Origin: a bacterium
Lineage (GTDB): Bacteria; AUK180
Assembly: GCA_021162505.1 (NCBI GenBank)
Contig: JAGGYO010000020.1
Span: forward strand, 1-22,310
DNA length: 22,310 nt
Reading direction: 5' to 3'
A program made the translations under genes and the position numbers. Below are positions 7,963 to 16,467 of this stretch, in pieces (within the stretch, counting starts at the first letter, position 1; each line of letters starts with the position of its first letter). Below the pieces are notes generated by a model. The model had not been told where the DNA came from and made no database searches. It saw only the letters and a list, made by a program, of their open reading frames with translations.

Positions 7963-8316
7963 TCAACATGTCAAATGGAAAACAGCAACAAAATTTTTAT
8001 CTCTTTTTATGGCTTCATTGTATAGATTTTTTATATCAACCGTTTTTCCATAAAAATAAAGGATGTCAAAGCTTCTAAATTTACTGAATACTTCTTGCGA
8101 TATTTTCATTTTACCGTATGAACCGGTACCACAAAGAAAATATCTGTAGCTTTCTATTTCACTCATCACCTCTGCTAGATCATCTAATATTAGCAAGTGT
8201 GATTTTTTCCTTCGCCAGGTCTCTATGATCTTTGTTGGAGTGATTATTAGATCTTTTGTAAACTCCCTATCTCCTATTGTCATTTTTCCAAATTCATACT
8301 TTTTAATTTCTTCCAT
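7963..8316 (-). CDS. Mth938-like (DUF498) domain protein
   Basis: At 117 residues this matches the whole Mth938 domain. It opens with EFGKMTIGDREFTKDLIITP, has W34 in the position usual before the central helix (IIETWRRKKSHLL), a glycine-rich strand FLCGTGSYGKM and the characteristic end VAVFHLTC. Members are small cytoplasmic proteins of uncertain biochemical function, found in bacteria, archaea and as mitochondrial NDUFAF3-type proteins. The start has GAGGAG about 8 bases upstream. It follows the PgeF-like gene by 13 bases and ends the operon, just before the heptad array. Confidence 0.8.
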   Translation of the reverse strand: MEEIKKYEFGKMTIGDREFTKDLIITPTKIIETWRRKKSHLLILDDLAEVMSEIESYRYFLCGTGSYGKMKISQEVFSKFRSFDILYFYGKTVDIKNLYNEAIKRDKNFVAVFHLTC

Positions 8317-8329
8317 ATATATCTCCTCG

Positions 8330-9088
8330 TCATAAAATGAAGAACATTATCATTTCTCCGCATTTTGCACCGTCTCTTCTATAAGAATAGAACAATTCCT
8401 TATGTGAAAAGGTGTCCAGACCAATATCTTGAATATTAATATTAGAATATCTTTTTTTCACAGGTTCAATAATTGCTTTGGAAAGGTTTAACAGGAATTT
8501 ATTACCCTTTTCTTTAAAATTTTGCCCGCTGAAACCTTTTTCTATAAAAGCTTTTTTTACATCTTTCCCGATCTCATAATTATCTTCGCTAATATGGGGA
8601 CCTATGATCAAATTCAAGAAGTTCGGGTCTTCTCCCTTTTCAACGAGCCTTTCAATTGTTCTTAGCGTAATTTTTTTTAATGTACCCCGCCATCCTGAAT
8701 GAATGATACCGGCATAGTCCTTTCCGTAAACCAGGACGGGAACACAATCAGCAAATTTAACACCGCACATGATCTTTCGTTCTCTTGTAATAATTGCATC
8801 GCATTTGGGTATAATTGTAGTATTTTTTAGTGCTGTTATTAATTCGTGTATTTTATCATCGTGGATCTGTTGAGGAAATACAATTTGCCCTGAATATTTT
8901 AATTTTTTTCGAAATATAGCAAAATTATCTATAACGCTTTCTTTCTTATCACCTCGACCATAGTATAGATTTAAGCTCTCAAAATTACCTGAGGAAACAC
9001 CGCCTATTCTCGTTGTAAAGCCACTTATAAAGGGAGCGTCAAACAAGAATATACTTTTATCGGTATTAGCAATTGGGTAATATTTCAT
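8330..9088 (-). CDS. pgeF: YfiH/PgeF-type polyphenol oxidase / purine nucleoside phosphorylase
   Basis: This family of about 250 residues binds a metal and has been described as a multicopper-oxidase-like enzyme, as a purine nucleoside phosphorylase and as an editing factor for peptidoglycan precursors. The expected ligands and motifs are present: SGFTTRIGGVS (22-32), H76 in PQQIH, C115 in FADCVPVLVYG, H130 in HSGWRG (130-135), and the C-terminal YSYRRDGAKCGEM. The start overlaps the end of the RelA/SpoT gene by 23 bases and has GGGAG 5 bases upstream, so expression is coupled to that gene. The family is certain; the physiological reaction here is not. Confidence 0.93.
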   Translation of the reverse strand: MKYYPIANTDKSIFLFDAPFISGFTTRIGGVSSGNFESLNLYYGRGDKKESVIDNFAIFRKKLKYSGQIVFPQQIHDDKIHELITALKNTTIIPKCDAIITRERKIMCGVKFADCVPVLVYGKDYAGIIHSGWRGTLKKITLRTIERLVEKGEDPNFLNLIIGPHISEDNYEIGKDVKKAFIEKGFSGQNFKEKGNKFLLNLSKAIIEPVKKRYSNINIQDIGLDTFSHKELFYSYRRDGAKCGEMIMFFIL

Positions 9089-11231
9089 TAAAGCTCCCGT
9101 CCTTCAACAGAATATTTCTGATCTCATCAACTAATTTTGTATTATTAATGAACATTACTATATAGCCAGAAGTTACTTTTTTCTGTTCTCTTTTATTATT
9201 GGCGACGAGCTTATACTGGAACTCTATATTTAGATTTGAGTAATAATGTTTGTTCTTGTTTAACACGGGGTTTAATAATTTTTTGATCTTATTTTCCGCC
9301 TTATCCCCCCCCATGACCTTTATAAGGGAAAAATAGATCCTGGTTTCCCATTTTTTTGCACCAATATTCGGCTTCCAGCTTAAGGGAATGTATTTTTTAT
9401 TCTTTATTTCCATACATTCTTTTCTATGCACTACTAATTGCCCGTTTTCATATATACCTACGATCTCCTCGCCGAAAAGCGGGCTACAGCAAACAGCGAT
9501 CTCATAATCAATGATATTGTCATCCGTATATTTGTTTACGACCGTATATACTGAATCTAATGTAATGGGGTCTTTAACGGGATTTTTTTTGAGTTTCTGT
9601 AATCCCTCGGGATAAATATTGCCGTATAGTTTGTTTATAATTGAATATATCGGGGATTTACCCTTTAATTCATTTGAATAAACGGCTTTTGTCAGTATAT
9701 TTATTATTTCATCTGTTTTATAGTACTGTTTTAACCATGTTTTAAGTTTTTTATAAGCACTATTGGTCCTGACAAATAAAAGCCAGTTAATTGCCGGATG
9801 AAAATCGGGATCGGTTATGATCTTAGCGATATCATTATTTTCCAATAATCCGTTAAATGGGAGTCGTATTTTTATTTTTTCGCCGGAGCTTTCCCTTATG
9901 ATCTCACCCTCTTTACAATGGTTTCCAAGGTCCGTATGTATCCTATAAGCCATATCAAGAAGGGTCGAGCCGGCGAGTAATGTGAGTTTTTTTCCTTTTG
10001 GTGTAAATACATTAATACCAAAACTTGTATTTAATAATTGTTTTGTTTTAAAACTGTTTTCAAGTAATGAAAAGATCTCGTTAAGGTTCTCTAATTGCTC
10101 TTCTTTAAAATTCCAGCCCTTATATATGGAATGTGAGGCAGCTCCGTACTCGTTCTTCGCCTCCATTTCATCGGTTTTCAATTGTACCTCCACCAAGAAC
10201 TTGAGCCGGGGTTCTTCCAAAACGATATGAATGGATTTATACCCATTAGCTTTCGGCTTTTTTATATAATCCTTTATTCTTCTATATTTGGGGAATATTT
10301 TCTTTATTACCTCCTGGGCTTCATAACATTCATCATCTTTATCCAAAATTATTTTAAAGCCGAAAAGGTCGTGAATATCGCTTAGTTTCCTAACATTCTT
10401 ATCTGAGAGTTTTTTATAAATACTATAAAGGCTTTTTTCTCTGTATTTGGTGGACAATACCTTGATCTTTTTCTTTTTCAATTCATTTAGTATTTTTTTT
10501 AAAATATTTTCATTGATGTATTTTTCCGGAACCTTACCTTTGAATTTCTTTTGTTTGAAGTTATAAAATTCATTATATAACTCGTTACCCTGTCTTGGAT
10601 TTATTAATTTAAACGAAAGATCTTCCAGTTTTTGTTTAACTATCCAAACACTTAAAAAATCAGCAAGTGGAACATACACCTTTTCCGCCTCTTTACTCTT
10701 TATATAGATCTGCATATCTTGAGCAGCATATATTGATTGTAAATTATCTATTCGGTCAACAAATTTGATCAATAATATCCTAATATCTTTTTGTGCATAT
10801 AGAATAAGTTTTAACAAAGATGCGGCTTCTCTTTCCGCTTTGGTAATATTTCCTTCTTCATAGCTGAATTTTGTTAAACCGTCAACCAAATAAGCGACCT
10901 CTGCACCAAAGGCCTTTTCAACGGTATCAAGAGGAATATACGAATCTTCTACAATATCGTGCAGCAAGGCGGCAACGATCATTTCTTTATCATATAGCTT
11001 ATAATATGAAATACATTTCAAGGCAACATTTATTGAATGTAACGGAGTGGGCGTATTATCCATTCTCCACTTGCTTCCAAGAACATCGAGAAGTAAGCTG
11101 ACGGCGCTTTTGATAAATTGGCGATCATCTTGGGAAATGATGATCCTTCGATGTGCTTCAATGGTGTTTATGACCATTGAAAAGATCTTTTCGTTCGTAA
11201 ATTTTATTTGATTTAATTTATCTTTTGTCAT
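9066..11231 (-). CDS. RelA/SpoT-type (p)ppGpp synthetase/hydrolase
   Basis: This 721-residue long RSH protein controls the stringent response. Domains in order: HD hydrolase (about 55-170) with H65, H91-D92, E95-D96, D159 and N163; synthetase (about 240-370) with RxKxxxS (R264, K266, S270), D288, NGYKSIH (329-335) and EVQLKT (348-353); TGS (about 405-465) with AYRIHTDLGNHC; a CC motif region CCSPLFGEE to VHRKEC (581-606); and a divergent C-terminal ACT-like part. Both catalytic centres look intact, so it may be bifunctional. The usual RTxxMH stretch reads KTDEME, replacing a normally conserved His with Glu. It overlaps the rmlD-like gene by 14 bases, has GGAG 4 bases before ATG, and overlaps pgeF downstream. 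Confidence 0.93.
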   Translation of the reverse strand: MTKDKLNQIKFTNEKIFSMVINTIEAHRRIIISQDDRQFIKSAVSLLLDVLGSKWRMDNTPTPLHSINVALKCISYYKLYDKEMIVAALLHDIVEDSYIPLDTVEKAFGAEVAYLVDGLTKFSYEEGNITKAEREAASLLKLILYAQKDIRILLIKFVDRIDNLQSIYAAQDMQIYIKSKEAEKVYVPLADFLSVWIVKQKLEDLSFKLINPRQGNELYNEFYNFKQKKFKGKVPEKYINENILKKILNELKKKKIKVLSTKYREKSLYSIYKKLSDKNVRKLSDIHDLFGFKIILDKDDECYEAQEVIKKIFPKYRRIKDYIKKPKANGYKSIHIVLEEPRLKFLVEVQLKTDEMEAKNEYGAASHSIYKGWNFKEEQLENLNEIFSLLENSFKTKQLLNTSFGINVFTPKGKKLTLLAGSTLLDMAYRIHTDLGNHCKEGEIIRESSGEKIKIRLPFNGLLENNDIAKIITDPDFHPAINWLLFVRTNSAYKKLKTWLKQYYKTDEIINILTKAVYSNELKGKSPIYSIINKLYGNIYPEGLQKLKKNPVKDPITLDSVYTVVNKYTDDNIIDYEIAVCCSPLFGEEIVGIYENGQLVVHRKECMEIKNKKYIPLSWKPNIGAKKWETRIYFSLIKVMGGDKAENKIKKLLNPVLNKNKHYYSNLNIEFQYKLVANNKREQKKVTSGYIVMFINNTKLVDEIRNILLKDGSFNEILPNC

Positions 11232-12054
11232 ATAACTCCAGTTGATCGTAAAAACTATGTTTTTTTATATTCAATTGAGAAATTACTTTTTCGTTATTCA
11301 AAGAGGTGTTTTTCGGGCGAAGAGCCGGCCGTGACAGTTCTTTCGAGCTAATGGGGACTATATCAAGACCCAGAGAATATCTCTTGTTCAAGACCATGGC
11401 GAATTCATATCTGGAAAGTCCCCCGGAGGATGTAATATTAAAAATACCATTATCTATTTCATTTTTGATCATACTTAATATAATGTCGCTGACCCACGAC
11501 GAAAAAGTGGGATCACCTATTTGATCATCAATAATTTTAATGGTCTTGCTCGTACTGTCTTTTATTTTATTATAAAGTGTTGCGCGCCGTTGACCCATGA
11601 GCCATGCAACTCTTAATATTTTATAATTTTCACAATTTTTCTCAATGATCTCTTCTGCCAAGATCTTGGTATACCCATAAAAATTTACGCTTGATCTAAA
11701 TTCGTCTTCTCTATATTTCTGACCCGACTCTCCGTTGAAAACATAGTCCGTTGATATGTGATAAAGCTCAAAATTTAATTTTTGGGCTTGCTGACACAGC
11801 GTGTATAGAGAATAAGCATTTACTTTCAGCGTTTTGTCTTTATTTGTCTCCGCCCAATCAACATTGGTAATAGCAGCGGAATTTATAACTATATCCGGTT
11901 CTATTTCACTTGTTGCGCTAATTATTTTTTGAGGCTGAGTGAGATCTACTTCTTTTGAATTATAGGAAAATACCGTATATTCTTCACTAAGTATTCTTGT
12001 AAGATCATAACCCAATAAACCGCTACCACCTAATATTAATATTGTCTTTTTCAT
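11218..12054 (-). CDS. rmlD: dTDP-4-dehydrorhamnose reductase-like (RmlD)
   Basis: A 278-residue extended short-chain dehydrogenase. It has the NAD(P)-binding GGSGLLG (9-15), NSAAITNVDWAE, the catalytic STDYVFNG (101-108) and YGYTK (Y126, K130), and the RmlD-like ending RPKNTSLNNEK. RmlD reduces dTDP-4-keto-L-rhamnose in the last step of dTDP-rhamnose synthesis for surface polysaccharide. No other rml gene is present and the gene heads an operon with relA/spoT, which is unusual; related reductases acting on other sugars cannot be excluded. The ATG lies 5 bases from a perfect -10 box and has no Shine-Dalgarno, so it seems leaderless. Confidence 0.85.
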   Translation of the reverse strand: MKKTILILGGSGLLGYDLTRILSEEYTVFSYNSKEVDLTQPQKIISATSEIEPDIVINSAAITNVDWAETNKDKTLKVNAYSLYTLCQQAQKLNFELYHISTDYVFNGESGQKYREDEFRSSVNFYGYTKILAEEIIEKNCENYKILRVAWLMGQRRATLYNKIKDSTSKTIKIIDDQIGDPTFSSWVSDIILSMIKNEIDNGIFNITSSGGLSRYEFAMVLNKRYSLGLDIVPISSKELSRPALRPKNTSLNNEKVISQLNIKKHSFYDQLELYDKR

Positions 12055-12059
12055 ATGGA

Positions 12060-12088
12060 ATTATAATAAATAAATCAATTTATTTCAA
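12060..12088 (-). promoter_or_regulatory. Promoter of rmlD-relA operon, apparently leaderless
   Basis: On the minus strand TTGAAA (12083-12088), 17 bases, then TATAAT (12060-12065). Only 5 bases separate the -10 box from the ATG at 12054, so the message should begin at or next to the start codon. A short palindrome TGCATTTATGCA lies just upstream at 12093-12104 and could be a binding site. Confidence 0.75.
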
Positions 12089-12140
12089 GTGATGCATTTA
12101 TGCAATAATTAGTGGGAATCCATTGTGAGCTATTTTTCTT

Positions 12141-13295
12141 TTATTCTGATGAAAAGACAATACCCTCTCTTTCGTATGCCCGAAACGCTAAAACAATGAA
12201 AATGACAAGTAAAATTAAGCTCTCTCCAATTGTTATTATAAGAAATAGGGGCTTGATCTCTTGATATAAGATATTTTTTATTAATATAGAAATGTTCACC
12301 ACCGGAATAAGGGCTACGGGGATTGTTTGATCTATACCGGGAAACAATGACGCCATGGATGGAATAATGATAAGAGATATAAGTGGCTGAATATAGCTTT
12401 GTGCCTCTTTTATGGTTTTTGCAAATGATGATACTAAAAATATAATAGCGGAAAATATCATTGAAATCGGTAATATGGACAATAGAACGATAAATATGGT
12501 AAATAAATCCATGTGGAATTTTACACCGTTAAGCTGGGGAAACATAAGCATTGATATATTCACAGAAACGATAGCCAAAAGTGCGGTCATCGCAGAGATC
12601 GTAGTAACACTGAGGTATTTTCCCAATACGATCTCTCTCCTCGAGGCGGGAGATGATAACAGGGTTTCTATTGTTCCTCTCTCTTTTTCTCCAACGGTAA
12701 CATCAATAGCTACATATGTTGCACCCGTTATACTTACAATGATCAAAAGATAGGGCAAGAACATTGCAAGAAGAAATACTCCCATTTTTTTCTTTGTAGC
12801 AGTATTTTTCGTCTTTATTTTTATCTTATCCAATAATTCAGTAATATTAAATTTTATCAATTCCTTTTTTATGTATTTTGATCTATAATCCTCGATCCGG
12901 CTTTTTATTTTTGAATATTTTATTTCATTGACTTGCTTGGATTTATCATAATAAATATTAAAAAGAATGTTTTTGTCTTCTTTGATCTCTATATAAAAAT
13001 TGATCTCTTTATCATCCAATGCTTTTTTATGGTTTTTTTTAATTGTTTTTTTTAATACATAGAGTGGCGGTTTGAATATAGTTTTCAAATATTTTTTTGT
13101 CACAATAGAATCATAGCCCAAATAAACTGTTTCACGTGAAACCTTTGAGATCTGTTTTGAAAAAAAATATGATACTCCGAACATGAGCAAAGGGAAAAGA
13201 AGCAGGGGAACAACTACGGTTGATATCAATACTCTCTTATCCCGAAGAAATTCAAGTATTTCCTTTTTATAAATAGTGAGGATATTATTTTTCAT
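12141..13295 (-). CDS. natB: NatB-like ABC-2 type permease
   Basis: The 384-residue membrane subunit of an ABC-2 exporter of the NatB kind. It has an N-terminal cytoplasmic start MKNNILTIYKKEILEFLRDKR, a first helix (about 22-45), a long extracytoplasmic loop (about 48-165) rich in Lys and Ile, and five further helices in the second half. The conserved VGEKERGTIETLLSSPASRREI segment (about 200-222) is the ABC-2 coupling helix. NatAB of Bacillus exports Na+; the substrate here is inferred. It starts inside the end of natA (11-base overlap) with GGGGGAG 4 bases before ATG. A parS-like palindrome is embedded in the codons for residues near 51-56. Confidence 0.88.
   Translation of the reverse strand: MKNNILTIYKKEILEFLRDKRVLISTVVVPLLLFPLLMFGVSYFFSKQISKVSRETVYLGYDSIVTKKYLKTIFKPPLYVLKKTIKKNHKKALDDKEINFYIEIKEDKNILFNIYYDKSKQVNEIKYSKIKSRIEDYRSKYIKKELIKFNITELLDKIKIKTKNTATKKKMGVFLLAMFLPYLLIIVSITGATYVAIDVTVGEKERGTIETLLSSPASRREIVLGKYLSVTTISAMTALLAIVSVNISMLMFPQLNGVKFHMDLFTIFIVLLSILPISMIFSAIIFLVSSFAKTIKEAQSYIQPLISLIIIPSMASLFPGIDQTIPVALIPVVNISILIKNILYQEIKPLFLIITIGESLILLVIFIVLAFRAYEREGIVFSSE
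13128..13143. other. parS: parS-like centromere site inside natB
   Basis: The 16 bases TGTTTCACGTGAAACC match the widely conserved bacterial parS consensus (TGTTTCACGTGAAACA) at 15 of 16 positions, with the inner 14-bp palindrome GTTTCACGTGAAAC perfect. ParB (Spo0J) proteins bind such sites. It lies 2.6 kb from parA and is within a coding region, as is common for parS sites. I saw no second copy in the window. Confidence 0.85.
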
Positions 13296-14028
13296 TATTC
13301 TCCCCCAGTAGTTTGAAAAAGATCTCCTCTAGCGAAAGTCCTTTATATTCCCCCATTAGAGCTTTTAGGGATCCCGTATATACTATTTCGCCATTGTATA
13401 TAATTCCCGCATCATCGCAAAGGTACTCTGCTTCTGACAGAACATGGGTGGACATTATGATATGTTTGCCTTTTTGCTTACTTTTGTTTATAAATTCAAC
13501 TATAGTTTTAGATGTAATTACATCCAGACCCAGGGTCGGCTCGTCCAGAACAAGTATTTCGGGATCATTTATCATAATACGGGCAATTGAAACCTTTTGT
13601 TTTTCACCTGTTGAGAGCTTTCCACAGAGCGTTTTTAATATGGATCCCATTTTTAATTCTCTCGCTACATATTCAAATCTACTCTTTATCACCTCCTTAT
13701 CCATACCATTTAATAATCCAAAATACTCAACAAATTCATATGGAAAAAGTTTGCCGTATATTCCGGTATTTGCCGAGATATACCCCAGTTTTTGCTTATA
13801 GCCTTGCTCATCATCAAATATGGACTTTTTATTATATAAAATATCGCCTTTGGTGGGTTTAAGTATGGTTCCAAGCATCCTGAGTGTTGTCGTTTTTCCG
13901 GCACCGTTAGGACCCAATAGTCCGTATATTCTGCCCGGTTGAATATTAAGATCTATTCCTTTGACCGCCTCGATAATTCTATTTTTTTTAAGGTAGTAAT
14001 TTTTCTTTATATTCTTTAATTCTATCAT
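13285..14028 (-). CDS. natA: NatA-like ABC transporter ATPase
   Basis: The 247-residue ATP-binding subunit that would drive NatB. It shows Walker A GPNGAGKTT (39-47), signature LSTGEKQ (138-144), Walker B ILVLDEP (158-164), D-loop GLD, and the switch His in STHVLSE (about 194). The Q-loop region reads LGYISANTGIYGKL, typical of NatA-type proteins that lack the usual Gln. The gene overlaps natB by 11 bases. Its ATG is 5 bases from a perfect -10 box and has no Shine-Dalgarno, so translation probably begins at the 5' end of the message. Confidence 0.92.
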   Translation of the reverse strand: MIELKNIKKNYYLKKNRIIEAVKGIDLNIQPGRIYGLLGPNGAGKTTTLRMLGTILKPTKGDILYNKKSIFDDEQGYKQKLGYISANTGIYGKLFPYEFVEYFGLLNGMDKEVIKSRFEYVARELKMGSILKTLCGKLSTGEKQKVSIARIMINDPEILVLDEPTLGLDVITSKTIVEFINKSKQKGKHIIMSTHVLSEAEYLCDDAGIIYNGEIVYTGSLKALMGEYKGLSLEEIFFKLLGENNEK

Positions 14029-14033
14029 GGTTC

Positions 14034-14062
14034 ATTATACCACATTATTTATATTTATTCAA
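14034..14062 (-). promoter_or_regulatory. Extended -10 promoter of natAB, apparently leaderless
   Basis: On the minus strand TTGAAT (14057-14062), 17 bases, then TATAAT (14034-14039) preceded by TGG, an extended -10. The ATG at 14028 follows after 5 bases. It is divergent to the promoter at 14176-14204. Confidence 0.75.
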
Positions 14063-14175
14063 CTGTGGTCTATGTATCGCAGCGTATTTTTAGTATTAAT
14101 ACCCGCATTTTTTTTCTCTTTTCGCTTAATCCGTGATATTGTATGGACTATATGTGTTTTTTATTTTATTTTTAT

Positions 14176-14204
14176 TTGCTTTTTTTTCATTTTTTTTGTA
14201 AATT
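14176..14204 (+). promoter_or_regulatory. Weaker promoter before the DUF3142-parA-parB operon
   Basis: TTGCTT (14176-14181), 17 bases, then TAAATT (14199-14204). The boxes are poor matches, but the spacing and the 6-base gap to the ATG at 14211 match the other leaderless starts, and no Shine-Dalgarno is seen upstream of the gene. Confidence 0.45.
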
Positions 14205-14210
14205 ATATTT

Positions 14211-15710
14211 ATGAAAAAAATATTTATTTTATTATTCCTATGTTTTAGCATTTTCTCTTTTGCTTCCAATGCAATTTGGCATTGGCATAAAAACATTGCA
14301 TTTAAACCCGACGATCTTGAAGTTCTTGCAAGGTTGGATTTTTCAACCATTATCATTCATAGTGGAAGTTTTTATCTGTTTAGAGGTAAACCGGATTTCA
14401 ACGGATTTGAATTTGACAATAACTTTGATAAGATTGCTCCCCTTTTAAATAATTTTGATATTCAGCTTATATTCACCTTTGAAAGCTGGGGAAAACATAC
14501 TTTTTATAATCCATATCTTTTAAAAAATGATAGCGCCTTTGACTTTGTGATAAATATCATTAAGAGTCAGATCGCATTATTTCTTGATCACGGGGTTTCC
14601 GTAAAGGGAATACAGCTGGATCTTGAGGGATATGATGTTGATCTCAAGCGTTATGCTCAATTATTAAAACTCGTAAGAAAAACATTTCCAAATTACAAGA
14701 TCTCTATTTCTCCCATGGTAGGCTGGCTAAAAAAGGACGATTTTAAGAAGATTCTCCGATATATCGATTATTATGTTCCCATGGTCTATGATCTGCATAG
14801 AGGAAAAACCCTTTTTCAAAAAACATCAATTACGGATATTCGGTGGATCGAATCTGTTTATAACACCTGTGAGAAGCTTGGTAAAGATTTTTATATTGGG
14901 TTACCAAGTTATTATTACCGGATCTATTATAATGAAAAGAATCGCAGGGTAAGATCTTGGACCTTTGTAAATTACGAGGAGGTGAGCGAAAATCCAGCGT
15001 TCAAGCTTGTGTCCTCTAAAAAAAATTACTCCTTGAACAATAATTCATTGTTCAATGGTGACTATATTTATATTTATAGGGTGGAAAAACCCATCTTTTT
15101 TAAGTATTATTATTTTCCCAGAGGATCGCATTTATTATACGATGTTATCACTCCTCATGGTTTAAAACTCTACTATGGTATCTTGAAGAACAGGCATTCA
15201 AAAAATTTCAAGGGTGTTTGCATTTTCCGGTTCACCAAACAAAACGAACCTTATCTTGTAAAAACGGCGTATTACCCCTATATTTTCGGCGACCAGTCCT
15301 TAATATACTCTGCTGATATTAGCATTGTTCCTCTTGAAAGAAAAGGAAAACACCAAAGTTTTCTCATATCCTTAAAAAATAGTGGAAATACGGAATCCCT
15401 TGTCAATAAAAACGGCACGCAGCTTCTTATAAAAATACCCAATGCAAAGAGTGCGGCGGTCATCAAAAACAATTTTGATGATTTTGACATTACAAAAGAT
15501 GCCAATAATAATACTGTTTATATAACTTTAACGGAAAAATTTTTAAATCTTAATGAGGATATAACTTCCGGACCGATTTCGGTTGTAAAAATAGATTCGG
15601 CGCCTCTAAAGATCTATTATCAAGCATGGATCATGGGACCTGACGGAAATTATCATAATATGCAATTAGATAAGTGGGAGGAATTTACCATCAATGGGAA
15701 AAATAATTAA
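14211..15710 (+). CDS. Secreted GH18/DUF3142-like TIM-barrel protein
   Basis: A 499-residue exported protein with a signal peptide (1-19, ending SFA-SN). Residues 20-290 look like the DUF3142 / glycoside-hydrolase-18-related barrel: a start AIWHWH, a strand GIQLDLEG (133-140) with acidic D137 and E139 at the catalytic strand position, a following Tyr-and-Leu-rich helix, the strand ISISPMVGWL (164-173) and IDYYVPMVYD (185-194). The C-terminal 200 residues are a separate beta-rich region. The family suggests carbohydrate binding or cleavage outside the cytoplasm; the substrate is unknown. Its last 17 bases overlap parA, so it is co-transcribed with the chromosome-partition genes, which is odd. 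Start chosen at the only ATG before the signal peptide. Confidence 0.7.
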   Translation: MKKIFILLFLCFSIFSFASNAIWHWHKNIAFKPDDLEVLARLDFSTIIIHSGSFYLFRGKPDFNGFEFDNNFDKIAPLLNNFDIQLIFTFESWGKHTFYNPYLLKNDSAFDFVINIIKSQIALFLDHGVSVKGIQLDLEGYDVDLKRYAQLLKLVRKTFPNYKISISPMVGWLKKDDFKKILRYIDYYVPMVYDLHRGKTLFQKTSITDIRWIESVYNTCEKLGKDFYIGLPSYYYRIYYNEKNRRVRSWTFVNYEEVSENPAFKLVSSKKNYSLNNNSLFNGDYIYIYRVEKPIFFKYYYFPRGSHLLYDVITPHGLKLYYGILKNRHSKNFKGVCIFRFTKQNEPYLVKTAYYPYIFGDQSLIYSADISIVPLERKGKHQSFLISLKNSGNTESLVNKNGTQLLIKIPNAKSAAVIKNNFDDFDITKDANNNTVYITLTEKFLNLNEDITSGPISVVKIDSAPLKIYYQAWIMGPDGNYHNMQLDKWEEFTINGKNN

Positions 15711-16467
15711 TGTAGCTAATCAGAAGGGGGGTGTTGGAAAAACAACCTCCGTAGTAAATATTGGAACAGGGCTATCTCTTTGGGAGAAAAAAGTCCTTAT
15801 TGTTGATTTTGACCCCCAGGGTAATACAACCACCGGATACGGCATAAACATTAAAGATCAGGAATATACCGTCTATGATGTTTTAAGTAATTCGGTTGCA
15901 GTAGAAAAAAGTATTATCAAAAAAAATAAATACCTGCATATTTTGTCTGCTGATGAAGATCTTAGTGGATTGACCCTTGAACTTGCCAATGATAACGGGC
16001 GCCTTTTTTATTTGCAAAATGCGCTTCAGCCAATAAGAGAAAACTATGACTTTATTCTTATTGATTCACCTCCATCGTTAAACCTTTTGACCCTGAACTC
16101 CATTGTTGCCTGTGATGATGTTTTGATCCCGGTTCAAGCAGAATTTTATGCTCTGCAAGGCTTAACACAGTTGATCCATACATTGGAAAAGGTAGAGAAA
16201 GCTATCGATAAAAAGGTAAATATTTTAGGGTTTCTTGTAACTATGTACGATATAAGAACATCTATTTCAAAAGAGGTCTATGCTGAATTGAAAAGCCATT
16301 TTAATGGTTTGGTATTTGACAGCGTGATCCCAAGAAATGTGAGGATCGCAGAAGCGCCAAGTTATGGAGAGTCGGTCCTTTCTTATGCTCCCTCTTCAAA
16401 AGGAGCGTTTGCATATAAAGAATTAATAAAGGAAATAGTGGAGAGATATTATGGGAAAACAGAATAA
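15694..16467 (+). CDS. parA: ParA/Soj chromosome-partitioning ATPase
   Basis: The 257-residue ATPase moves and separates ParB-parS complexes on the nucleoid. It has the deviant Walker A KGGVGKTT (11-18) with the signature Lys, the A' motif VDFDPQGN (37-44) and Walker B ILIDSPPSL (around 125-133). There is no N-terminal extension, so it is the small chromosomal Soj type. It starts 17 bases inside the upstream secreted-protein gene. GGAGG lies about 12 bases before ATG, which is long, so coupling probably helps translation. It overlaps parB by 17 bases. Confidence 0.96.
   Translation: MGKIINVANQKGGVGKTTSVVNIGTGLSLWEKKVLIVDFDPQGNTTTGYGINIKDQEYTVYDVLSNSVAVEKSIIKKNKYLHILSADEDLSGLTLELANDNGRLFYLQNALQPIRENYDFILIDSPPSLNLLTLNSIVACDDVLIPVQAEFYALQGLTQLIHTLEKVEKAIDKKVNILGFLVTMYDIRTSISKEVYAELKSHFNGLVFDSVIPRNVRIAEAPSYGESVLSYAPSSKGAFAYKELIKEIVERYYGKTE

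Noticed and set aside
13313..13801. 162-codon plus-strand frame
   Set aside because: It is antisense to natA, whose Walker and signature motifs are clear.
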